Below, in pieces: positions 15,549 to 24,893 of a stretch of DNA of 25,454 nucleotides. Each line of letters starts with the position of its first letter. The stretch's first letter is position 1. The stretch covers positions 1-25,454 of the forward strand of contig CAMTJK010000009.1 of assembly GCA_947072805.1 (NCBI GenBank), in the 5' to 3' direction. A program made the translations under genes and the position numbers. The notes under the pieces were generated by a model, which was not told the origin of the DNA, did not search any database, and saw nothing but the letters and a program-made list of their open reading frames with translations. This DNA is from an uncultured Prevotella sp. GTDB taxonomy: Bacteria; Bacteroidota; Bacteroidia; Bacteroidales; Bacteroidaceae.

Positions 15549-16580
15549 CTATTTCTTTTTTAATTCTTCAATTTGTTTTTGTAGCTCATTTAATTGTTTG
15601 TATATTTCGGGTAATTTTCGGAATATGGCTTGTGACTTAAAATAAGCTTTTGGCTCCATGGGGGGAGTTCCTATAAGTGTTTCGTTTCCTTTTATGTTTC
15701 CAGGAACACCAGATTGAGCCCCAAGGAATGTTCTATTTCCCACATGGATATGACCAGCTAAACCGACTTGCCCTCCAAACATACACCATTCTCCGATTTT
15801 CGTACTGCCAGCAATACCGACCTGGGCCGACATTACCGTGTGTTCTCCTATCTCAACATTGTGTGCAACCTGGATCAGATTGTCTAATTTTACACCTTTG
15901 TGTATAATTGTACTACCCATTGTAGAGCGGTCAATACATGTGTTTGCGCCAATTTCTACATTATCTTCTATTGTTACAATGCCGATTTGTGGAATCTTGT
16001 CATATCCTTCATCTTTAGGAGCAAAGCCAAATCCATCAGAACCTATCACTGAACCAGAATGGATAGTAACATTATTACCAATTTTACAGCCCTGGTATAT
16101 TGTAACATTGGGATATATAATGCATCCTTCTCCAATATAAACATCGTCTCCTATAACAGTGTTGGGATATATTTGTGTGTTTTCCCCTATCTTGACATTT
16201 TCACCGATATAGGCAAAAGCTCCGATATATGTATTATCACCAATAATAGCAGAAGGCGAAATAAAGGCCAGAGAATCTGTTCCCGTTTTCTTCGGTTTCG
16301 CTGCTTCATACATTTGAAGTAATCTTGCAACGCATTCATAGGCATTTTTAACTCGGATAAGTGTAGGTCTGACAGGAGAATCCAATACAAGATCATCATT
16401 AATCAATATAATGCTACACTCTGTGTTATATATGTAATGTGTGTATTTGGGATTAGACAGAAATGATATTGCACCTTTTTTCCCATCTTCTATTTTTGCA
16501 AAAGTATTTACTTTTGCGTCAGGATTTCCTTCCACCTTGCCACCGACAAACTCGGCTATTTGTTTCGCAGTAAATTCCAT
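15549..16580 (-). CDS. lpxD: UDP-3-O-acylglucosamine N-acyltransferase
   Basis: LpxD adds the second 3-hydroxyacyl chain, to the 2-amino group of the LpxC product. The N-terminal domain (about 1-100) binds the uridine and acyl carrier. A hexapeptide beta helix (about 105-310) carries the catalytic H240 in IQVAHNVEIG, next to E. coli H239 by number. A lysine- and glutamate-rich helix ends the protein. The start is the ATG at 16578-16580, giving 343 residues. A longer frame from a TTG at 16622 is rejected because it begins upstream of the -7 promoter box at 16611-16618 and would be outside the transcript. It is the first gene of the lipid A operon. Confidence 0.95.
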   Translation of the reverse strand: MEFTAKQIAEFVGGKVEGNPDAKVNTFAKIEDGKKGAISFLSNPKYTHYIYNTECSIILINDDLVLDSPVRPTLIRVKNAYECVARLLQMYEAAKPKKTGTDSLAFISPSAIIGDNTYIGAFAYIGENVKIGENTQIYPNTVIGDDVYIGEGCIIYPNVTIYQGCKIGNNVTIHSGSVIGSDGFGFAPKDEGYDKIPQIGIVTIEDNVEIGANTCIDRSTMGSTIIHKGVKLDNLIQVAHNVEIGEHTVMSAQVGIAGSTKIGEWCMFGGQVGLAGHIHVGNRTFLGAQSGVPGNIKGNETLIGTPPMEPKAYFKSQAIFRKLPEIYKQLNELQKQIEELKKK

Positions 16581-16610
16581 TAATTGTTTTTCTTTGGTTT
16601 TATTAATTTG

Positions 16611-16646
16611 CAAATATAGCAAAATTTATTCACACGTACCACGTAC
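16611..16646 (-). promoter_or_regulatory. Promoter of the lpxD operon with a tandem 7-base repeat
   Basis: A perfect -7 box TATATTTG (16618 down to 16611, - strand) places the start near 16604, about 24 bases before the lpxD ATG. No good TTTG is found 20 bases upstream. Instead the zone holds two adjacent copies of GTACGTG (- strand, 16646 down to 16633). The repeat could be an operator or activator site that makes up for the weak -33 element; this is inference. Confidence 0.6.
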
Positions 16647-16741
16647 TAAACAATAATTTTCTTTTTTAGCAGAAACTAGGTCTTTTTTAGACTATCGTAT
16701 AATGGATCTTATATGTTTTTGAAGCCATATTGTAGCGGATG

Positions 16742-17962
16742 TCAAAGCCGCTGATAGCAAAGATAATACTTTCTAATTTTCTTAGACAACAGCTGCACAT
16801 TCATTATTTCCGAAGCCTCAGAAATATCTTTTATGCTACCATCTTTATATAATATAGAGATGCTGTCATCGTCAATATTATACATGTCTTTTTGTATTGT
16901 ATTAACACTCATTAGATATCTTGCTTCATTTTCTTCAATATCCATTGCTTTGGCAATCTTTTTCTGGATTTCAAGAATACGTTCTACTCCGACTGGTTCA
17001 TCGTGAACTTCGACCTTGAAAATATTACGTTCTACCATGTCTTTGGCTAATGTCGAAAGTATTTTGTCTTCATTGTGCATCCAAACTTTTATGGCGCTCC
17101 AAATATCATTGTCATCAAGTTCTTTATAAAAATGTAATGCTTCATGATGCAAACAAAACCAGTTCTTGTCAACATTGTTATATAGGAAGTATCTTAAAGA
17201 GGGTGTTGCAAAGATCTCTTTGTTGTTGTTTGCTAGAAATTTTGCTCTTTTCAACATATTAACAAGAATTTTTTCATATGCCACTGCTGTTTTATGCAGA
17301 TATACTTGCCAATACATCAATCGTCTTGAAGTGAGATAGTTTTCTATGGAATATATTCCTTTCGACTCCACAACTAGTCTGTCGTCAACAACATTCAGCA
17401 TCTTTATAATTCTTGCACTACCAATATTACCTTCTGTTACGCCGGTGTAAAAAGAATCTCTTCTTAAATAATCAAGTCTATCCATATCCAATTGACTGCT
17501 TATCAATTGGTGAAGGAAATGTTTGGAATATTCATCCTTAAAGATTTTCAATGCCAGATTAAGTTGTCCTCCCAATTCTTGATTTATCTGCTCCATCATC
17601 ATAAGAGAAATGTCTTCATGTGATATGTCGCTTATCAACGTATTTTCAAGTACATGACTGAAAGGTCCGTGTCCTATGTCATGCATCAATATCGCTGCTT
17701 CCACAGCTTCAGCCTCGCTATCAAATATAAAATGTCCCTTTTGCTGTAATGATAGAATTGCTTCACTCATTAAGTGAAAAGCTCCTAATGAATGTTGAAA
17801 TCTTGTGTGTCTTGCACCAGGATAAACAACTGAGGCAAGCCCCAATTGATTTATTCTTGTGAGACGTTGCATCAAGGGATGATCAATTATATTGAGCAAT
17901 AACCCACGTGGTATCTTTATAAATCCGAAGACAGGATCATTGATAATCTTTGTTTCGTTCAT
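16742..17962 (-). CDS. HD-domain phosphohydrolase, SAMHD1/dNTPase-like family
   Basis: The protein belongs to the metal-dependent HD hydrolases related to SAMHD1 and dGTP triphosphohydrolases (COG1078 type). The metal-binding set is visible as H57 in RFQHSLG, H94-D95 in LMHDIGHGPFSH and an aspartate in LDMDRLDYLRRD (158-169). The 406 residues agree with the family. Dephosphorylation of dNTPs is likely, but the exact substrate is unknown for most bacterial members. The ATG at 17962 follows an AT-rich leader. It stands 104 bases after pyrF and 161 bases before lpxD. The gap to pyrF (17963-18066) has no perfect promoter box, so it is probably read from upstream. Next to pyrF and purM, a nucleotide-pool role is reasonable, though this order may simply be ancestral. 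Confidence 0.85.
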   Translation of the reverse strand: MNETKIINDPVFGFIKIPRGLLLNIIDHPLMQRLTRINQLGLASVVYPGARHTRFQHSLGAFHLMSEAILSLQQKGHFIFDSEAEAVEAAILMHDIGHGPFSHVLENTLISDISHEDISLMMMEQINQELGGQLNLALKIFKDEYSKHFLHQLISSQLDMDRLDYLRRDSFYTGVTEGNIGSARIIKMLNVVDDRLVVESKGIYSIENYLTSRRLMYWQVYLHKTAVAYEKILVNMLKRAKFLANNNKEIFATPSLRYFLYNNVDKNWFCLHHEALHFYKELDDNDIWSAIKVWMHNEDKILSTLAKDMVERNIFKVEVHDEPVGVERILEIQKKIAKAMDIEENEARYLMSVNTIQKDMYNIDDDSISILYKDGSIKDISEASEIMNVQLLSKKIRKYYLCYQRL

Positions 17963-18066
17963 CAGGTTCTATTAAGACCTTCTTATTTATAGATAGTAAG
18001 TTAAAAGAATATTATATTGGACTAAATCGTTAGAATACTTTCTAAATATTTAGTATATTACTGATT

Positions 18067-18888
18067 TTATATCTTTAATAATTCAATTTCCATCTCTTGT
18101 TGTATATCATATGCTTTCTTACGGGCAATATCTGCAAAGTCTTCATTTGGCGAGGCGTATATTATTCCCCGACTACTATTCACAATCAGCCCACAGTCCT
18201 TGTTCATTCCATATTTACAAACCTCTTGCAGACTTCCGCCTTGTGCACCAACGCCAGGAACTAACAGAAAATGATTGGGAGCAATTTTTCGGATGTCTTT
18301 AAACATCTCTCCTTGTGTTGCTCCTACGACGAACATGAGGTTATTTTCTGTCCCCCATGATTGACTTTTACGGAGTACTTTTTCAAAAAGGCGTTCTCCT
18401 TCTTTGTCGGTCATCAATTGAAAATCACAACTACCTTTATTGCTTGTCAATGCAAGAATTATGACCCATTTATCTTCATATTTAAGAAAAGGTGTAACAC
18501 TATCTTCGCCCATATATGGTGCAACGGTTAATGCATCAACGTTATGTTCCTCGAAAAATGTACGTGCATACATTGCTGACGTATTACCAATATCGCCACG
18601 TTTTGCATCTGCAATAATAAAATGTTGAGGGTATTTTTCTCGGATATACTTTATCGTCTTTTCAAAAGATACCATTCCTTTTACGCCAAATGCTTCATAA
18701 AAAGCTAGATTTGGCTTGTATGAAACACAGTAATCAGCTGTTGCATCTATGATAGCCTTATTAAATTCGAAGATAGGATCTTCTTTCTTTAAAAGGAATC
18801 TTGGTATTTTCAAGATATCAGTATCTAGTCCTACACAAAGAAAGCTTTTCTTTGTTTTGATTTGCTCAATAAGTTGTGCCCTGTTCAT
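18067..18888 (-). CDS. pyrF: Orotidine 5'-phosphate decarboxylase (type 2)
   Basis: PyrF makes UMP from OMP in the last step of pyrimidine synthesis. The 273 residues and the core motif IIADAKRGDIGNT, with D94, K96 and D99 as the catalytic set, place it in the longer type 2 subfamily common in Bacteroidota and actinobacteria. CVGLDTD (18-24) starts the barrel, and LLVPGVGAQGG (about 209-219) is the phosphate-binding loop. The ATG at 18888 is 38 bases after the prfA stop, in keeping with one operon. Confidence 0.95.
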   Translation of the reverse strand: MNRAQLIEQIKTKKSFLCVGLDTDILKIPRFLLKKEDPIFEFNKAIIDATADYCVSYKPNLAFYEAFGVKGMVSFEKTIKYIREKYPQHFIIADAKRGDIGNTSAMYARTFFEEHNVDALTVAPYMGEDSVTPFLKYEDKWVIILALTSNKGSCDFQLMTDKEGERLFEKVLRKSQSWGTENNLMFVVGATQGEMFKDIRKIAPNHFLLVPGVGAQGGSLQEVCKYGMNKDCGLIVNSSRGIIYASPNEDFADIARKKAYDIQQEMEIELLKI

Positions 18889-18926
18889 AAATATATGATT
18901 TGGTATAAGTTATTTAAAAACAAAAA

Positions 18927-20039
18927 TTATAATTCATTTTCTTTCATCCTCTCTGCATTTTCAGCAACAATTAAAGCATCGATCATATCTTGTATATTAC
19001 CTCCAAGAAAGCCTTGTAGGTCATGTGTTGTATATCCAATGCGATGATCTGTTACGCGTCCTTGCGGAAAGTTATAGGTGCGTATTTTTGCACTTCTGTC
19101 ACCGGTAGATACAAGAGTTTTACGTCTGTTGGCAATATCATCTATATATTTTTGGTGCTCTCGATCGTAAATGAATGTGCGTAAACGTGACAATGCCCTT
19201 TCTTTATTTTTAGGCTGGTCACGTGTTTCTGTACATTCAATCAATATTTCCTCCGTTTCTCCTGTATTCGGATTTTTCCATGGATAACGTAATCTAACAC
19301 CGGACTCAACTTTGTTTACGTTTTGACCTCCAGCACCGGAACTTCTGAATGTATCCCATTTTATGTCGCCTTCGTTAATATTTACTTCAAACCTGTCTGC
19401 TTCAGGAAGTACTGCTACAGTTGCAGCACTTGTATGCATACGGCCTTGGGTCTCTGTCGCCGGAACACGTTGTACACGATGTACACCTGACTCATATTTT
19501 AAAGTACCGTATACATTATCACCGCTTATTGCGAAATCTATTTCTTTAAAACCTCCAACAGCCCCTTCACTAACACTTGTTATTGATAGGTTCCAGCCGT
19601 TTGAGTCACAAAATTTCTTGTACATTTGGAATAGGTCTCCTGCAAATAACGCAGCTTCATCTCCTCCCGTTCCTGCTCTTATTTCCATCTGTACGTTTTT
19701 TGCGTCTTCTGGATCTTTAGGTACAAGAGCAATCTTTATTTCTTCTTCAATTTTAGGCTGCATTTCTTCTGCAGCGGCAAGTTCCTCTCTTGCCATCTCT
19801 TTCATTTCCGGATCGTTTTCATTGGCAAGAATGTCTTTTGCCTCTTTTATGGAGTTGATACACATTATGTATCTTTTTCTTGCATCCATTATATCTCCGA
19901 GATCCTTGTATTCTCTTGTCAGCTTTACGTATCTTTCTTGATCCGCAATGACAGATGGGTCTGTTATAAGTGTGGATACTTCTTCATATCGACTTTCAAG
20001 TCCGTCGAGTTTTTCCAATATGCTGTTGTTTTCTGGCAT
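18927..20039 (-). CDS. prfA: Peptide chain release factor 1
   Basis: RF1 recognises UAA and UAG in the ribosomal A site and triggers release of the finished protein. The codon-reading tripeptide PAT (193-195, in RVPATETQ) identifies RF1 rather than RF2, which has SPF. The GGQ motif (237-239, in GAGGQNVNK) enters the peptidyl transferase centre, and its glutamine is normally methylated by PrmC. The N-terminal coiled coil is intact and the length of 370 residues is slightly above the E. coli protein. The ATG at 20039 is 34 bases after the purM stop. Confidence 0.97.
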   Translation of the reverse strand: MPENNSILEKLDGLESRYEEVSTLITDPSVIADQERYVKLTREYKDLGDIMDARKRYIMCINSIKEAKDILANENDPEMKEMAREELAAAEEMQPKIEEEIKIALVPKDPEDAKNVQMEIRAGTGGDEAALFAGDLFQMYKKFCDSNGWNLSITSVSEGAVGGFKEIDFAISGDNVYGTLKYESGVHRVQRVPATETQGRMHTSAATVAVLPEADRFEVNINEGDIKWDTFRSSGAGGQNVNKVESGVRLRYPWKNPNTGETEEILIECTETRDQPKNKERALSRLRTFIYDREHQKYIDDIANRRKTLVSTGDRSAKIRTYNFPQGRVTDHRIGYTTHDLQGFLGGNIQDMIDALIVAENAERMKENEL

Positions 20040-20073
20040 AACAGATGTTATTGTATATATAAAAAAAAATTAA

Positions 20074-21243
20074 TCAGGCGTCATATTCGAACGTCCCAAA
20101 TTCTGATTTGATGGTCAGACTTTTTTTACCTTCTTCAATATGTCCGATAATCTGGGCGTCAATATTGAAACATTTGCTTATTTCTATCACTTTTTCTGCT
20201 TTATCTGGAGAAACATATATTTCCATACGGTGTCCCATATTGAATACTTTATACATTTCTTTCCAGTCTGTTCCGCTTTCTTCATTTATTATTCTAAACA
20301 AAGGAGGTATTGGAAACATATTATCCTTTACAATATGGCAATTATTTTTCACGAAATGTAGAACTTTTGTTTGGGCACCACCTGTACAGTGAACCATGCC
20401 ATGGATATCGCTTCTCATTTCATCAAGTATACGTTTAATAACCGGGGCATAGGTGCGGGTAGGGGATAAGACGAGCTTACCTGCAGATATTGGAGAACCC
20501 TCTACCGGTGTATCAAGGTGGTATTTACCACTATATACAAGCTCTGCGGGTACTGAGTGGTCAAAGCTTTCTGGATATTTTTCTGCCAAATACTTTGCAA
20601 AAACATCATGCCGAGCACTTGTTAGACCGTTGCTGCCCATGCCTCCATTATAACAGCTTTCATATGTTGCCTGTCCACATGACGACAAACCGACTATTAC
20701 ATTTCCTGGACAAATATTGGCGTTATCAATTACATCACTGCGCTTCATTCGACATGTTACAGTGGAATCCACAATTATAGTGCGAACTAAATCTCCTACA
20801 TCTGCTGTTTCGCCTCCTGTTGCGTATATGCCAATTCCCATATCGCGCATTTGAGCCAGCAACTCATCTGTACCATTTATTATTGCAGATATAACTTCAC
20901 CTGGTACAAGCATTTTGTTCCTGCCGATAGTGCTTGACACCAAAATATTATCAACGGCACCGACACACAGCAAGTCGTCCGTGTTCATGATGAGTGCATC
21001 TTGGGCAATACCTTTCCATACGCTTAAATCACCAGTCTCTTTCCAGTACGTGTATGCCAAAGATGATTTTGTACCGGCTCCGTCGGCATGCATTATATTG
21101 CAATACTCAGGATCACCTCCTAAAATATCCGGTATTATTTTACAGAAAGCATGGGGAAATATACCCTTATCAATATTTTTGATGGCATTGTGCACATCTT
21201 CTTTTGCGGCACTTACACCGCGCATCATATAACGGTTGTTCAT
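20074..21243 (-). CDS. purM: Phosphoribosylformylglycinamidine cyclo-ligase (AIR synthase), Bacteroidales type
   Basis: PurM closes the imidazole ring of AIR using ATP, in step five of purine synthesis. The 389 residues are longer than the roughly 345 of E. coli PurM, as seen in Bacteroidota members often labelled AIR synthase related. HADGAGTKSSLAY (53-65), NTDDLLCVGA (87-96), GGETADVGDLV (142-152) and the C-terminal FNMGHRMEIYV are the ATP-binding and fold markers. The ATG at 21243 follows a 128-base gap after aroE. purC lies in the same gene neighbourhood, so two purine steps are encoded close together. Confidence 0.92.
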   Translation of the reverse strand: MNNRYMMRGVSAAKEDVHNAIKNIDKGIFPHAFCKIIPDILGGDPEYCNIMHADGAGTKSSLAYTYWKETGDLSVWKGIAQDALIMNTDDLLCVGAVDNILVSSTIGRNKMLVPGEVISAIINGTDELLAQMRDMGIGIYATGGETADVGDLVRTIIVDSTVTCRMKRSDVIDNANICPGNVIVGLSSCGQATYESCYNGGMGSNGLTSARHDVFAKYLAEKYPESFDHSVPAELVYSGKYHLDTPVEGSPISAGKLVLSPTRTYAPVIKRILDEMRSDIHGMVHCTGGAQTKVLHFVKNNCHIVKDNMFPIPPLFRIINEESGTDWKEMYKVFNMGHRMEIYVSPDKAEKVIEISKCFNIDAQIIGHIEEGKKSLTIKSEFGTFEYDA

Positions 21244-21261
21244 AATTAAAATTCAAATTCA

Positions 21262-21295
21262 CATCTCAGCATTTCAATATGCCATTTGAGAGATG
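21262..21295 (-). other. Interrupted inverted repeat between aroE and purM
   Basis: CATCTC (21262-21267) pairs with GAGATG (21290-21295), and inside them GCAT (21269-21272) pairs with ATGC (21279-21282), with unpaired bases between the two helices. It lies 18-50 bases before the purM ATG on the - strand. It may be a leader structure or a weak terminator after aroE; there is no T tract. Confidence 0.3.
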
Positions 21296-21371
21296 CTGCT
21301 TATTAGATTAAACTATACAATATATTCTTAGTAATACTAACTTTATATGTTAATAGGAGTATAACGTATAT

Positions 21372-22118
21372 CTATTCCGTACTATTCCAAAATTCCCAAC
21401 TTGCAAATGCCTGTAGTAGGAGCATTTCTAATCCGTTCTTCGTATTTGCTCCATAAGCCGCACCACGTTTCATAAACATGGTCTCGTCTGGATTGTAGAT
21501 CAAATCATATAAAATAGTGTGCGAATCCATTGCTTCGTAAGGGAGCTTTGGGCATTCGTCTGTACGTGGATACATTCCACACGGTGTGCAATTTACAATT
21601 ACATTATACTCTTTTACGACATCAGGAGTAATATCTTCGTATTGAATGGTACCAGGTCTCTGATAACGGCTAACAAAGATTGTATCCAACCCCAGTGCTT
21701 TCAGACCGTAATCAATGGCTTTAGAGGCTCCGCCAGTACCAAGGATAAGGGCTTTATTGTGGATTTTTTCAAGCATAGGCTCAATACTTTTGGTAAACCC
21801 GATCACATCTGTATTATACCCTTTCAAAATAGTTTGGTTATCCTCATGTGTCACCTTTATAACATTGACAGCACCGATTGCCCTTGCTTCCGGTGTTAGA
21901 TTATCAAGATATGAAATTACTTTTTGCTTGTAAGGTATAGTGACATTTAGACCCTTTAGATTTGGATTGGAATCAAGTACTTCCAATAATGACTCTATTG
22001 TAGGCAATTCAAAATTCTCATATTTGGCATCTATTCCCTCGTCTGTAAACTTTTGATTGAAATAGTTTCTTGAAAATGAGTGACCGAGCGGATAGCCAAT
22101 CAAACCGTATATATCCAT
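21372..22118 (-). CDS. aroE: Shikimate dehydrogenase
   Basis: AroE reduces 3-dehydroshikimate to shikimate with NADPH on the way to chorismate, the precursor of aromatic amino acids and of menaquinone. The substrate residues are in GHSFSR (12-17), K64 in NVTIPYK and D104 in NTD. The nucleotide loop is GTGGAS (127-132), and NCTPCGMYP is present in the C-terminal half. The 248 residues are shorter than the E. coli enzyme but normal for Bacteroidales. The start is six bases after the menG stop, so the two genes form a tight pair. Confidence 0.95.
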   Translation of the reverse strand: MDIYGLIGYPLGHSFSRNYFNQKFTDEGIDAKYENFELPTIESLLEVLDSNPNLKGLNVTIPYKQKVISYLDNLTPEARAIGAVNVIKVTHEDNQTILKGYNTDVIGFTKSIEPMLEKIHNKALILGTGGASKAIDYGLKALGLDTIFVSRYQRPGTIQYEDITPDVVKEYNVIVNCTPCGMYPRTDECPKLPYEAMDSHTILYDLIYNPDETMFMKRGAAYGANTKNGLEMLLLQAFASWEFWNSTE

Positions 22119-22124
22119 AATATG

Positions 22125-22859
22125 TTATTTTGTTGCAAAATATAATGTGCAAATACCGCAGGTCAATCGTTTGAATTCTGACTTTTTAAATCCTGCATTG
22201 CTGAGAATTTCAATCATTTGTTCACCTTGTGGAAAGGCCTCGATGGTTGCGGTAAGATAACTATAAGCACTTGCGTCTTTGGAAATAAGTCTGCCGTAAA
22301 GGGGCAGAATAGAGTGAGAATAGATATGAAACAGTTGTTTCATGGGAAATCTTACAGGAGAGGTCAATTCCACAATGCATAGATGGCCGTCAGGTTTCAG
22401 TACTCGGTGCATTTCTTTCAGTCCTTTATCGAGATTTTCGAAGTTTCTAATACCGAAAGCGGCGGTAACTGCATCAAATGAATTGTCGGCAAACGACAGA
22501 TTCATACAGTCTTCTCTTGAAAAGGATATAATGTCGCTTAATCCCTTTTGTATAGCCTTTTGCTTGCCAATTTCCATCATTCCTGTGCTAATGTCGCCCC
22601 CAATAAGCTTGTCAGGATTAAGGTATTCCGCCATCATGATAGCAAAATCACCGGTTCCTGTTGCAATGTCAAGAATAGATTTCGGATGGAATGGCGCAAG
22701 ATTCTTTATGGCCTTACGCCTCCATCCTTTATCTATATTCCACGAAAGCCTGTGGTTGAGCTTGTCATAAGTAGATGCAATGTTGTCGAACATTCGTTCT
22801 ACCTGCTCACCTTTTTTACCTTGCTGTTCGTAGGGCTTTATTTTTTCTTGATTATACAT
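22125..22859 (-). CDS. menG: Demethylmenaquinone methyltransferase (UbiE/MenG family)
   Basis: This SAM-dependent enzyme methylates demethylmenaquinone in the last step of menaquinone synthesis. UbiE in proteobacteria also acts on ubiquinone, but Bacteroidota use menaquinone only, so MenG is the right name. The SAM-binding motif is DIATGTGD (64-71); the family motif is AFGIRNFENLDKGLKEMHRV in the middle of the 244-residue chain, and GGDISTGMM supports it. The ATG at 22859 is 98 bases beyond the purC stop. That gap has two hairpins but no consensus promoter. Confidence 0.95.
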   Translation of the reverse strand: MYNQEKIKPYEQQGKKGEQVERMFDNIASTYDKLNHRLSWNIDKGWRRKAIKNLAPFHPKSILDIATGTGDFAIMMAEYLNPDKLIGGDISTGMMEIGKQKAIQKGLSDIISFSREDCMNLSFADNSFDAVTAAFGIRNFENLDKGLKEMHRVLKPDGHLCIVELTSPVRFPMKQLFHIYSHSILPLYGRLISKDASAYSYLTATIEAFPQGEQMIEILSNAGFKKSEFKRLTCGICTLYFATK

Positions 22860-22883
22860 TACAACATCTTTTAATGGTTGTCA

Positions 22884-22944
22884 CATTATCTCATTGTGGT
22901 TATTGTGTGATGAGAGAATGCGGCATTTCATCACCCATAGTGAT
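22884..22944 (-). terminator. Hairpins between purC and menG
   Basis: Two inverted repeats follow the purC stop on the - strand: GTGAT/ATCAC (22930-22944, five perfect pairs, five-base loop), and an 11-base stem with one mismatch (22884-22894 with 22910-22920, 15-base loop). A third short one, TTTCTTG/CAAGAAA (22964-22981), lies within the last purC codons. None has a T tract, so they may attenuate rather than end the transcript. Confidence 0.35.
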
Positions 22945-22957
22945 AATTCCTATATTC

Positions 22958-23911
22958 TTAGCCTTTCTTGTTAGCAAGAAAATCGCATACATTCTTTTCT
23001 ATTCTGGCTGCAATGTCGTCGTTCTCTGCTGCTTTGTTGAACTTCTCGCCAGTTATCTGTTCGTACAATTCTATGTAACGCTCGCTAACACTTTCTGCAT
23101 AAGTATCGGTTATTTCAGGCATAGTCTGACCGGGCTCGTTCATAAAGTTGTGTTCTATCAGCCATTGGCGAACAAATTCCTTTGAAAGTTGTTTCTGAGG
23201 CTCGCCTTTTTTGAATCTTTCTTCATATCCGTCGGCATAGAAATAACGACTGGAATCGGGGGTGTGAATTTCGTCTATAAGATATACTTTGCCGTTACGC
23301 TTTCCGAATTCATATTTGGTATCAACAAGAATAAGTCCTTGACGAGCAGATATTTCTTGTCCTCTCTTAAACAACTTTCTTGTGTAGTCCTCCATGGCAG
23401 CATAATCTTCCTCACTTACTATGCCTTGCTTGATTATTTCCTCGCGAGAAATATTCATGTCGTGACCCTCGTCGGCTTTTGTTGTCGGCGTAATAATGGG
23501 CTCAGGGAATCGCTCGTTTTCTTTCATACCATCTGGTAGCTTGACACCGCAAATCTCTCTGCATCCTTTCTGATAGTCTCTCCATGCCGAGCCGGTGAGT
23601 ATAGAACGGATAATCATTTCCACACGGAATCCCTCGCATTTCAGTCCAACAGTGACCATCGGGTCTGGTGTAGCAAGCTTCCAGTTTGGACAAATGTCAC
23701 TTGTTGCATCAAGGAATTTTGATGCAATCTGATTTAATACCTGTCCCTTGAATGGAATACCTTTAGGCAGAATAACGTCGAATGCTGATATTCTGTCTGT
23801 TGCAACCATTACAAGAAGGTCGTCGTTAATGTCGTATACATCGCGTACCTTACCATGATAAACGCTTTTCTGTCCATCAAAATGGAATTCAGTTTTTGTC
23901 AGTGCTTTCAT
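22958..23911 (-). CDS. purC: Phosphoribosylaminoimidazole-succinocarboxamide synthase (SAICAR synthase)
   Basis: PurC joins CAIR and aspartate using ATP, in step eight of purine synthesis. The 317 residues are the longer form, closer in size to yeast Ade1 than to the roughly 237-residue E. coli enzyme. HGKVRDVYDI (19-28), ATDRISAFDV (37-46) and the pair DTKYEFG and LIDEIHTPDSSR are clear family markers. The ATG at 23911 lies inside the end of phoH, a 23-base overlap, so translation is probably coupled and both share the phoH promoter. Confidence 0.96.
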   Translation of the reverse strand: MKALTKTEFHFDGQKSVYHGKVRDVYDINDDLLVMVATDRISAFDVILPKGIPFKGQVLNQIASKFLDATSDICPNWKLATPDPMVTVGLKCEGFRVEMIIRSILTGSAWRDYQKGCREICGVKLPDGMKENERFPEPIITPTTKADEGHDMNISREEIIKQGIVSEEDYAAMEDYTRKLFKRGQEISARQGLILVDTKYEFGKRNGKVYLIDEIHTPDSSRYFYADGYEERFKKGEPQKQLSKEFVRQWLIEHNFMNEPGQTMPEITDTYAESVSERYIELYEQITGEKFNKAAENDDIAARIEKNVCDFLANKKG

Positions 23912-24893
23912 CGTTATGTGTTATATTTAATTCTTTTATTTCTTTCTTAATACTTTTCTCTTTATCGTAGGCTTCGTATGCCTTTACAATTTTTGTGACA
24001 AGCTTGTGGCGAACAATATCTTTGTTACTTAGTTTTATTACTTCTATGCCGTCAATTCCGCTCAATATTCCCAATGATTCTATAAGTCCACTCTTCTGTT
24101 CTCGTGGCAGATCAATCTGGGTTATGTCACCAGTTATCACCATTTTAGTGTTCCACCCCATGCGCGTGAGGAACATCCGTATTTGGGCTGGGGTCGTATT
24201 CTGGGCTTCATCGAGTATAACTACCGCGTCACTCAAAGTTCTGCCTCTCATGAATGCCAAAGGTGCAATTTGTATGATGTGTTTTTCCATCATTTCCTGC
24301 AATTTTACGGCGGGAATCATATCTTCCAATGCGTCATATAACGGTTGTAGATATGGATCTATTTTTTCTTTCATGTCACCAGGTAGGAAACCTAATTTTT
24401 CTCCCGCTTCAACTGCTGGTCGGCTCAAAATTATTTTTTTTATATTTTTTTCTTTAAGGGCTTTTACGGCAAGTGCAATGCTTATGTAAGTCTTTCCTGT
24501 GCCTGCAGGTCCTACTGCGAATACCATGTCATTCTTAAAGAATGCATCAATCAGTTGCTGCTGGTTTTCGCTACGGGCTTTTATGGGTTTTCCTGATACG
24601 TTGTATACGATTACTCCTTCGGGAATTTCTTCGTTTGTCTTGTTACCTTTAATTATATTCAATATGTCATTCTCACTCAGCATATTGAACTTTATGATAT
24701 GCTTGCGCATCTTTTCCGTACTTTCTTCGAATGCGCACATCTGTTCGGCATCGCCCAAAACCCTCAACACATTGTCGCGCGCCACAATTCTGAGCTTTGG
24801 ATACAATGCCTTTATCATTTGTAAATGACAGTTATTTGCCCCATAGAACACTATAGGGTCTATGTCCTCCAATACAATATGTTTCTCAATCAA
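23889..24893 (-). CDS. phoH: PhoH-like P-loop ATPase
   Basis: PhoH proteins are cytoplasmic ATPases thought to act on RNA, sometimes with the nuclease YbeY; the substrate is not settled. The Walker A motif is GPAGTGKT (128-135), Walker B is VVILDEAQN (224-232) and a further ATPase motif is VITGD in the C-terminal third. The 334 residues match Bacteroidales homologues. The frame begins with TTG (24893-24891). An in-frame stop lies three codons upstream and the next in-frame ATG would remove 25 conserved residues, so either TTG is the real start or the sequence carries a one-base shift here: an ATG at 24903 opens another frame that ends after five codons. It is followed by purC with a 23-base overlap. 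Confidence 0.9.
   Translation of the reverse strand: MIEKHIVLEDIDPIVFYGANNCHLQMIKALYPKLRIVARDNVLRVLGDAEQMCAFEESTEKMRKHIIKFNMLSENDILNIIKGNKTNEEIPEGVIVYNVSGKPIKARSENQQQLIDAFFKNDMVFAVGPAGTGKTYISIALAVKALKEKNIKKIILSRPAVEAGEKLGFLPGDMKEKIDPYLQPLYDALEDMIPAVKLQEMMEKHIIQIAPLAFMRGRTLSDAVVILDEAQNTTPAQIRMFLTRMGWNTKMVITGDITQIDLPREQKSGLIESLGILSGIDGIEVIKLSNKDIVRHKLVTKIVKAYEAYDKEKSIKKEIKELNITHNDESTDKN

Noticed and set aside
16581..16622. Upstream TTG start for lpxD adding 14 residues
   Set aside because: The -7 promoter box lies inside this extension, and LpxD proteins begin at the MEFTAKQIAEF equivalent.
19363..19941. 192-codon + strand open frame opposite prfA
   Set aside because: It is antisense to RF1, including the region of the codon-reading loop; its serine-rich composition is typical of an antisense shadow.
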